From Oscheius sp. JU75 (Eukaryota; Nematoda; Chromadorea; Rhabditida; Rhabditidae): DNA of 64,000 bases. The notes under the pieces are model-generated. The model had not been told where the DNA came from and did not search any database. It saw nothing but the letters and a program-made list of their open reading frames with translations. The stretch's first letter is position 1. Each line of letters opens with the position of its first letter. Location: contig JASJZC010000005.1 in assembly GCA_037178855.1 (NCBI GenBank), positions 5,704,001 to 5,768,000 of the forward strand. The letters run 5' to 3'. Made by a program: the position numbers and the translations under genes. This document shows positions 56,436 through 64,000 of the stretch, in pieces.

Positions 56436-57251
56436 AACAGACAGCGGGGCTTAGCTACTGAAAAGTTCATAGCTACCAGCTGGTACAAGTATTGACAACT
56501 GCCGGATCAGATTCAGAACTGATCAACTGTACTCTGGGATCAGACACTACAGATTTCAGTACCCATCCGCATTCTTTACAAAGTTCCAAGATCCTTATCC
56601 CTCTCCCTCCACAGAAGCTATTCCACCGTAATGAAGCCCTTTTGCGTCAGAATCGAATCAAAGAGGGACACTTGAGCCGGCCAATTGGCGACGAGAGGGA
56701 CACACTGAACAGCTTGTTCCTCAGTTGCCCCTCTCACAAAAAAGCTGATTGATTGGCACTCGAGGCCACAGAGGTGTCAGGGCTCATAATAGTTGACACC
56801 TCTTATTTCAGTGTCGGGTGTAAAACTAACCAATACGGAGGTCCTCGACGAGAGTCAGGCAGTTCAAATGACTGTCGCATGTGATGTAGGGCACTTCTGT
56901 GGCACTGCTACGTGGGTCTCTGAAGTGTTTGTGTATGGAACTCCAGAAATTTGCAGAATTTTTATCAGGCGTTTGTTTTGGGATTATTTGACACGAATTT
57001 AGTGTGGGAGCGTTAAATACTCAACCGTGCTTCGCGCCATTTTGTTTCAAAATTGCACTTGACTAAATATTTAATGCCCGTCAATGAGTCCTGTAACAAA
57101 AAGTTCTAAAGAACAGACTGTAGGATTGAGAAACCGCAAACCTCTGCCGATTTCAGGCCATTCGAAAAAGCCAATTTCTCATTGATAGGGACAGAGTCAG
57201 TGCCTATCACTTTTTCCTTCTTTCTCTCTCTGACCCAGATTCATTCAGAAG
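56436..57251. other. Spacer; nothing firm
   Basis: A frame at 56793-57002 contains four Cys (VACDVGHFCGTATW) but has no splice or start support. Confidence 0.35.
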
Positions 57252-57386
57252 ATGATCGGTCCCGATCCCACTATGTACTCGGATGGTATCCCTCGCTGCT
57301 CAAAATGCGGACGTGTTCTCGGCTGCTACACGCCAATCTGTCTCTGCTCGAACCAGCTCCAAAGCTTCAAGAGGCAGTTAGACTAA
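57252..57386 (+). CDS. Candidate 44-aa Cys-rich micropeptide
   Basis: An ATG three bases after a TTCAG acceptor-like site opens a 44-residue frame with six Cys: CSKCGRVLGCYTPICLCSNQ. The spacing C-x2-C-x6-C-x4-C-x-C (first Cys of the run at IPRC) resembles a small zinc-ribbon or disulfide knot. The acceptor suggests a non-coding first exon or trans-splicing. No polyA signal was noted. It may be chance, but five closely spaced Cys in a short frame are unusual. Confidence 0.35.
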   Translation: MIGPDPTMYSDGIPRCSKCGRVLGCYTPICLCSNQLQSFKRQLD

Positions 57387-57928
57387 CCATAGACTCGTGA
57401 TCTCGGGAATGAATCTTATACTCATTATAACATCCTAATACTTTTCCGTAACATTGAGGTTCGGTTTTCCAGGGATTACGGTATTTTGTCCGCTTTGATT
57501 AAACTCTAGCCGAATTACATCTTTTTAACGTTTACCGAGTCAGACTACGCACAAAAAGTCTGACAACAGGGAAAATAACATCGTGGTCCATTGGTAGGTA
57601 CAAGGTACAGATGAGGGACAACAGTTGATAGCCTGTCAAGATTTCAAAACAGTTGGCAATGAGAAACCGATTAGAAAAGAACGTTAATAGCCTTTAAAAA
57701 CATCTCGCCCCCCTTCGAGGTGTCTTTGCCCTCGGGAAGTGCCGAGTGTCCATCCATCATCCCGTTTTCTTAGTAGCTATCGGAGCGGTGTCTTTCATCG
57801 GCCTCCTCAGCCCCTTCCGCTTTCTTCCCAGCTGATAATAAAGTCTGGTGATTTGTGCTCTGATTTACAAGCCAATCGCTTCCAAAGTTATGACTCTTTC
57901 AGAGACGGATGAAATTTTTCTGACCCAC
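57387..57928. other. Region probably holding the missing 3' exons of the Ly6-like gene
   Basis: No certain exon was identified. One phase-compatible candidate begins after a TTGACAG acceptor near 57635 on the minus strand and encodes several Cys before a stop. Confidence 0.3.
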
Positions 57929-58718
57929 CTGCAGCCGTCTGTAAAGGAACGGGGCTCTTGGTAGATTCGGGAGTAGCCCGCAAACTGCCAAGTCGCTCCA
58001 TAGTACCGGGACATACAGCTATAACACTTGACTCCTCCGCCTGAAAGGAACAGTTACTGTCGAAAAGTGAAGCATTAAATATTTCTTGAAACAATCTAAA
58101 AGAACAAGAGAGAATAAGAGTGTACCGAGTAGTACCGTATTCCAGATCAGATTGGAGAAGGCCACAATTATCAGTTGTCGTGCTGTTCATTCAGTGGCCT
58201 TAACGGACTAATGCAGCTATGGATTTGTCATGTTTCTTTTCAAAATTTCAAAAACCCACCAACATCAATCCAATTCTACAAGCTTACCTACCCAGAAACT
58301 ATTGTTCACTAATGACAAGGACTAACGTGAGAGATGCCTAGAAGACTTCGAAATGATCGTGTCAGGACCATGGAAACATGGAAACAAATGTTGTGCACTG
58401 TTATAAGGAAATCTGTCTGTCTAGAATTACCGCTGCGAATTTTTCATGTAGGGTTTAGCTTTTTCTCAAAAAGCTTCACCATCTTCCCCTTAAACTACTA
58501 GATCACCGTGATGAAGTGACAGGCTCTTGCTTCTACAGATTGTCTAGAATTGAAGTTTTCTCCAAGAACCCCAATTCAAGACAAACCACAGAATCATCTC
58601 TACTGGTAATTGAGTCTGAAGACACCCGAGGGACTCCGGCTTCTGCAACAATTCACGAACCTTGACTAGAGGAATGGTAACCTGCCGTGAGGTTGATGAG
58701 GAGCAGAAACGGTAACAT
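57929..58718 (-). CDS. Ly6/uPAR-like secreted or GPI-anchored protein, 3' end unresolved
   Basis: Exon 1 (58682-58718) encodes a signal-peptide start, [12 protein letters not shown], with a GTTACC donor in phase 1. Exon 2 (57929-58040) continues in frame with [20 protein letters not shown] and [14 protein letters not shown], ending at a GTGGGT donor in phase 2. The pattern C-Y-S-C-M-S...W...Y...P..FTD.C is typical of nematode Ly6/uPAR-related proteins. The remaining Cys of the three-finger fold must lie in downstream exons, which I could not place with confidence. If they are absent the gene is truncated. The intron between the two exons is 641 nt, long for this window. Confidence 0.6.
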
Positions 58719-61700
58719 AGCGCATTGTTTCCGTCACATCGACCCTGATTTCACTCTCTGTAATTGCATGATAAAGTGCAGCAAAAGACGAGGCTCGAGA
58801 TAGAGAGCAAGAGAAGAGTTGCCGTGGGCGTGGTTATGAGAACACTGGGGGCGCGAGGAGGGGTTCAATTCCTCTCTTTAGCCTCCCAGTTGAAAATTAT
58901 GGACTTGGCCAGGCAGAAAACGAAGAAGGCGTCATCTTTTGAAGGCGAGAAGAGGCGAAGGAGCGGAAGAGAGAGAGAGAGCGGCAGCAGCAGACCAATT
59001 ATAAAAGCAGGGATATTTGACACGGGTACTCCTTAACATGTTTTGAATTCCTATGGATCTGTGAGAAAAGTTTTGATATTGGACAGGCCTCTTTGGGGTT
59101 CGAGGAAAGTAATCAGGCATGAGAAATGACATATTGGGAAAATTCCCAGGTTCATACAGCTACTTGATTGCTAAGGACCGGTTCAGGACATGTTGATAGG
59201 AACAATTAAACAGTTTGAACGGCTTCGGACATTCTGTTTTATCTACTCTGGAGAGGATATTATATTTGACGAGTTCTATGCCTCTAGTTGATCATTTCAT
59301 CACTGCTCAGAAAAATCACTTGACCCCTATGAGAAAAAGCTCTATTTTTCAATGACCCCGGTTGAGTGCGCTTTTAATAGAGGGTGCGCTTCAATTTTTC
59401 GATGAATTATTTTTATAACAAAGTCAAGGCAACAAACAAATGAATACAAGAAAAATCACTCTTTAAAGTCTACTGGGGAGTCGCTTTGTTCTTCATTTTC
59501 TTCGAGTGTCATATCACTCAACTCTTCGGAAAAACCGCTTCTGTTTCGAAACTGATTGAAGTGCGCTTCTATTAGAGGGTGGACTTCTAATTTTCAATGG
59601 CCTGTTTGGGTGCGCTTATATTAGAGGGGTGCTTATAATAGAGGTTTTACGGTAGGCTGTTTTAAAAACCAAAGGGAAGGATTTTGAGAACAGTTTAGTC
59701 GGACCCGTTCTGCCCCCTCTTTCGCCTACAGATAAGCAAAGTCTTTTTGATTTGAATTTCCGTCAATCAGAATCAGTATACAAAAAACAGTCTAGGAAAT
59801 GTTGAAACGAGCATAAGACGCTTGGTTATTATCCCTTTAATGGTTATCATCTAAGCTCATGTATTTTCTGAATTGGCCGCGCCGGCTTGCCAAGAAGACA
59901 GCTACGCCAAAACAGTTCGGAATCAAGTCCCCGCGTGTTACCAAGGTTTTTGCCTTTTCATGAAACACCGCCTCAGGTGGCATTTTCTTGCATTAGTATT
60001 GCCTGAATTATCAGTTTTACAGTTAGACGGCTTCCAGGTTTGCCCGCCAAATTCGAACGGGGTAGCACTTTAGGCTCGATTCAACATTGAACAGTGCTCA
60101 AAACAATATGTCTTCAAAAATAAGAGAGACCTGCTATTAGTTGCCAGTCTCTACTTTACGAATGAGCTTCTCTCCCTATCCAATTAGTATTTCTCATAGG
60201 CCATGGCAGCCGTGAGAACTGCTTCCACGATCAGGCGAGCGGGCTCCGTTCCCACGTGGGGTCATGATTGAGTCTTTCTCGTAAAAATAAAGAATTGGAA
60301 GAAGGAGAGGGTTTATGACTTCGAAGGGGGAAGAGAAAGACCAAATGTCGCGAGAGCCCGTCGGTTTGGTAATTAGTTTAATAGGTCCAATGAGCTGGGC
60401 TCGAGAAATTGGCTCCCGAATAATTGCGATGACAGAACTGTTCTGCTGAAGAAGCAATCCCTGAAGTAGGCTCGGCCTGACCCCAATTAGCCTATTTGGC
60501 GCCGTATTTCGCCCTATGTTTCGCTAATATGTTTGTCTGGCGGTCAAGTGCAATGCGCTGATGAATGGGCTTGCGGGTTGAAGAAGCAGACGAGGGGGAC
60601 AGCATGATCCCCCACTAAGCTCTCGGATAATGATCGAAGACAACGGCGCGAACAAGGCTAGAGAGTACGAAGCGGGTATGTTCAAAACTCTACTAAGTTT
60701 GAATAGATCGATGTTGTGAACAAGTGGACCAACATTTAGAGAGCCAGACAGTGAGAAGTTTCTTGTGAGAAAGATTCAGACTATACAACAAAATCTACGG
60801 TTTGGAGAAGCTCGTGACGGGACCAAATGTCGCTCTTTGTTGGAAACATACAGACAGTCACGCAGTTCTGCTCTTACACTCCCAATGGAGATAGGATAGA
60901 TGAAAATAAGAGACACCAGAACAAGGTGCTTGCTTTTGGTTACGTGGTAAAGCAGAAAGTGAGGCCGCGAGGTGAGTCAAGCGAAATATTGTCTAGAAAC
61001 GATTTTATATCAGGATAGCGCCTTGTAGATGTAGTCACAACATACTGTACTGTATACAGTCAAAAGTTAACAGTAAAAGTATGGTTACAGTATTGGACAA
61101 AGAAAGAATAATGGAAAGATAACTGAATGTTGTCTTCTGAGTAACTGTAAATGTCAAGAGTCACAAATACCATTCCAGAGCGAGTGACATCCCTCTGGAA
61201 CCAGGTCTGAGAGTAGTGGACAGTTGGTAGTTGATAACAAGGGACCTGAACTGAATTGTCTTCTGACAGTATTAGTCAAGAGATAGGACCAGCTCAGAAA
61301 GAAAGGCTACAGACTGTCGTCTGAGAACTCTGGAGGTAGTCGAGAGTTAGGTCCTGGTCCAGACAGCAATAAGAGAAAATCAAACGACAACTCCCTCGAA
61401 ATCAAGGTTAGCAGGTTTCCCCCCGTTTCCGCCGTTTTCCGGCCCCAAAAAATCAATGGCAAGTCCACACTTTGGAAACCGAGAGCAGGGATTTCGAAGC
61501 GACCTCGCCAGATTAGCATAGATATTGGTTAGACGGGCTCAGGTTATTACGTGAGCTTGGGTTATAAATGTGCTTTATGGTGCGGATTGCGGACGCGAAT
61601 ATGAGAGACTGATGCCAAGACGATAAAAAACACAAAAAGCGGTGGAGGGAAGGAGCGCCGATTACAGCACCACGACCAGATGAGGGTTCCATACTCTAGT

Positions 61701-62599
61701 TTGGAGAAGCGTGCAAAATGGAAGTTTCGTGAACTCTACACTCGACTGCTGCAGGCGCTTTGCAAAAAGTATGGAATCTCTTTTGTCATAAGGTCAGCTC
61801 TCCTTTGGTCCTGAAACCGCCGGTTCTAATCACAACCAGCACACCGGAATACTGAATTGGAAAGGTGACAAAATTGTCGCATATAAATTGTCGAAAAAAA
61901 GAAGCAAATATGATGCTTATTAGTCGTTTGCGTGTCTGAAAGATCCTTAGGAATGATGCCCAGGGAGCGAGACAGAAAAAGAGTGACGACTCTTGGTGTT
62001 CTCGTCTCATTCGCGAACGGCTTACTAATGAACTTGACATCATTTGCGACAAGGTCTTGGGACTGGAAGAGAGGGATATATTGAGCAGTGAATGTTTGCC
62101 ACCTCTTTAATTAATAATTCAGTCGAAATCCGACCCATCTCGACACGAGAATTGATACACCTGGTGATGGACAGGGCAGAGGTAATGGAGACGGGAAAGC
62201 TTGACACATATCCGCTATTATATGCATTCGACCGAGCATTGCTTTTTTAACACTGCTATTTCCCGGAGGCTGACAGGTGAGAGTTCAGATGACCAGGAAG
62301 GGGACCATTGGCATTGTGGAAAAGAATCTGTGTGAGACACTGATATTTTGCCGAGAGTCTGTAGTAGGAACGTGACCAAACCTCTACAATCTACTCTCCC
62401 AGAATCTCTGACAGTGCAGATGTAGTTGACTGACAATTACTGCGAGAGTCAATGGAACGACTCTTCAGAAGTATCAGTCTATAAGGAATACCACCATAAC
62501 TTTCAACTGAACGTACGGACCAGATCACTACCGAATATCCAGTTCGGAATAAGTAACATTTCGTTGAGAATCATGTTTATTAGGTGCGAATACAAAAAT
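58719..62599. other. Gene-poor region
   Basis: Contains a (GA)-rich stretch near 58965-58980 and the repeat block at 59365-59655. A short open frame from ATG 61679 (44 codons, SSLEKRAKWKFRELYTRLLQ) is helix-like but unsupported. The frames at 58764-59036, 59873-60073 and 60194-60457 have no domain or splice chain. Confidence 0.4.
59365..59655. repeat. Degenerate GTGCGCTT/TAGAGGG direct repeats
   Basis: GTGCGCTT followed 3-10 bases later by TAGAGGG occurs at about 59368, 59562 and 59610, with a fourth variant (GTGCTTATAATAGAGG) at about 59629. Spacing is irregular. Probably a decayed repeat element. Confidence 0.55.
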
Positions 62600-62961
62600 T
62601 TATTTTCCAATGACTGGGTTGACTCCTGGTGCAACTCCCAGCTCTCTTTGGATTAGAGTCATCGCCATCAGACACTCATAGATGCTCTGGTACATGTACT
62701 GCAGATTGTTTGAGGCCTAAATTGGAGTATTATACTCCAAGAACCTTTCAAACTTACGTTGGCCGGAACAGCAGCAGGATTGGCGAAGATCTTCTCGATG
62801 ATCTGAAGAATCTCTGTCAGATTGCTAACGATCTGGTTGATAGGGACTCGAATGATGGCCACAGTGGCTCCTCCGATGACATTTGTGGCCTGATTAGGCG
62901 CGGCGATCTGAGCTTGAACGACGAGGAGAACGGCGAAGAGAGTTATGAGTTGTAGGGACAT
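62600..62961 (-). CDS. Secreted amphipathic protein, two exons (third divergent pair, minus member)
   Basis: Exons 62758-62961 and 62600-62716 flank a 41-nt phase-0 intron and give 106 residues. Signal peptide MSLQLITLFAVLLVVQA, then a short hydrophobic and helical mature region with an N-glycosylation site (NLTEIL), a single Cys in exon 2 (IYECLMAM) and a C-terminus ending VNPVIGK. A TATA box is at 62993-63000 and AATAAA after the stop (62576-62581). Same gene architecture as A1, A2, B1 and B2 but little sequence identity. Divergent from 63702. Confidence 0.8.
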
Positions 62962-62992
62962 GGCTAGCTGTTTTGGTAAGCTCCTATTCGCC

Positions 62993-63000
62993 CTTTTATA
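62993..63000 (-). promoter_or_regulatory. TATA box of 62600-62961 gene
   Basis: TATAAAAG on the minus strand, 32 nt upstream of the start codon. Confidence 0.65.
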
Positions 63001-63446
63001 GCCTTTTCAGTGGAAATCAAGCGATGTTTATTTTCCAATACAATGATACAACAGTTCGATTAAACTTGTTTTCCGGCTGGTAATTGAACCGGGTAGACGC
63101 GAAAAAAAAATAGCTGCTGTGCAAATGGATCACCGTGATCAGTCGTACAGGACTTGAAATAACCTATTAGATGATCAAAATCACGTCATGCTGGCATAAA
63201 ATTGGGAACTTTTTTAACGGATAGTCCGGCTGAAAACACTGAAAACGCGAAAAACTGCTGAAAAGGGAAAATCCTTTGAATATTCAAGCGATTTCTGTCA
63301 AGGCTTCGTTTCTTCACAAAGCTTTGAACGAGAAATGTTTCCCAAATATTTCTGGCCATCTGAAACACGCTATTCACTTGTTAAATGAGGTATAAAATTA
63401 CGACTCCCTCCGCAAAAGTGATGAAAAGGGAAAACGAAACAAAACT

Positions 63447-63668
63447 ATGGAAGAGTACGATGTCTTTTCGGATGACATTCTACATCCGTGCGGAATACTG
63501 TTACATGGATTGCAAAACACTTTTTCCAAACCAAAAAACCCCATTCCTATTATTGAGAATCCGCTCTATGTAACTTATTCAAAAACACCACAGGACCATG
63601 CTGCTCAAACAAGACTTCGAAAAAAAGTTGACCAGCTCGATCAACTCGACAAAACAGGCTGTCTATAA
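63447..63668 (+). CDS. Weak candidate 73-aa polar protein
   Basis: An open frame from ATG 63447 encodes 73 residues (MEEYDVFSDDILHPCGILLH near the start, a basic/acidic helical tail QTRLRKKVDQLDQLDK). It ends at a TAA that forms part of the TATA box of the next gene. Composition is coding-like, but no promoter, polyA or family was found. Confidence 0.3.
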   Translation: MEEYDVFSDDILHPCGILLHGLQNTFSKPKNPIPIIENPLYVTYSKTPQDHAAQTRLRKKVDQLDQLDKTGCL

Positions 63669-63670
63669 AT
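63664..63670 (+). promoter_or_regulatory. TATA box of 63702 gene
   Basis: TATAAAT 38 nt before the ATG at 63702. Confidence 0.6.
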
Positions 63671-63701
63671 GAAGCTTACTGCAAACAAAATCAATCCACT
63701 T

Positions 63702-64000
63702 ATGTCCTTCAAAACCGTGGTCTTGGCAACATCCGTAGCCCTTCTGGCCATCTCGGCCAGCGGCCAATTCATTCCTGGCCAGTCTTCCAGCTACAGTATT
63801 GTCAGTCAACTGAATCAGATACAATCTATCCTCGTCGCTCTGATGACCAGTCTGGGTCCATATACTACGGGGCTGTCCACTGCTCCCGCTGTAAGTAGGA
63901 AGAGGCAGAGTATAGTTCGATCTTCAGATCACTGCAGACTTGTTGAGGATCAACACTCTCCTCATCTCGACTCTTTCCCAGATAACTACGATCGTCCCGT
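63702..64000 (+). CDS. Secreted amphipathic protein, partial (third divergent pair, plus member)
   Basis: Exon 1 is 63702-63890; exon 2 starts at 63928 and runs off the window end. The 37-nt phase-0 intron has GTAAGT and TCTTCAG sites. Signal peptide MSFKTVVLATSVALLAISASG, then a Gln/Ser-rich start (QFIPGQSSSYS) and amphipathic helices (IVSQLNQIQSILVALM). Exon 2 continues with hydrophobic helix (ADLLRINTLLISTLSQI). The architecture equals that of the B-type genes. Truncated only by the window edge. Confidence 0.75.
   Translation, partial: MSFKTVVLATSVALLAISASGQFIPGQSSSYSIVSQLNQIQSILVALMTSLGPYTTGLSTAPAVSRKRQSIVRSSDHCRLVEDQHSPHLDSFPDNYDRP

Overview
This is eukaryotic, intron-rich DNA, most probably a chromosomal segment of a nematode. 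The evidence is a TTBK/CK1-type kinase of the kind expanded in nematodes, a cuticle-collagen remnant, a divergent MGC-starting adenylate-kinase-like gene, a short GRB2/SEM-5 adaptor, and very small introns: most are about 31-45 nt, begin GT, end AG and preserve phase. All exon structures below were assembled by hand from splice signals, frame continuity and family motifs. No transcript data or database search was available.

Layout. 1-4.2 kb: GMP reductase (four exons) and a 43-residue membrane micropeptide split by a 38-nt intron. 4.3-10.8 kb (minus): a 16-exon adhesion-GPCR-like receptor (signal peptide, cadherin-like, FN3-like, EGF, HRM-like, GAIN/GPS, 7TM, 996 aa) with two hairpin repeats in its last intron. 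A small 79-aa gene sits antisense in its intron 4, and this gene has a near-identical inverted copy at 20.6-20.9 kb. 10.8-17.7 kb looks gene-poor, then come a possible small secreted peptide and an unknown 180-194 aa gene. 22-24.4 kb: TTBK-like kinase and a small coiled-coil gene. 25.0-25.4 kb: collagen fragment. 25.7-28.7 kb: an eight-exon SLC13 (INDY/NaDC-type) transporter. 28.7-38.8 kb is gene-poor and carries MITE-like palindromes and a broken K/E-rich gene.

38.8-43.0 kb is a cluster of four two-exon genes for small secreted hydrophobic proteins, arranged as two divergent minus/plus pairs (A1/B1 and A2/B2). The same architecture recurs as a third divergent pair at 62.6-64.0 kb. Between them lie a tetraspan glycoprotein gene, the adenylate-kinase-like gene, a 447-bp palindromic MITE, the SEM-5/GRB2 adaptor, two tandem four-TM genes (the second with adjacent PPxY and PTAP motifs), an 86-aa acidic protein, and a Ly6/uPAR-like gene whose 3' end I could not resolve.

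No rRNA, bona fide tRNA, CRISPR array or prokaryotic operon was seen. The strongest unexplained signals are the repeated divergent pairs of secreted amphipathic proteins, the intronic gene with its inverted twin, and the receptor GPS motif that has lost one disulfide pair and the cleavage residue.
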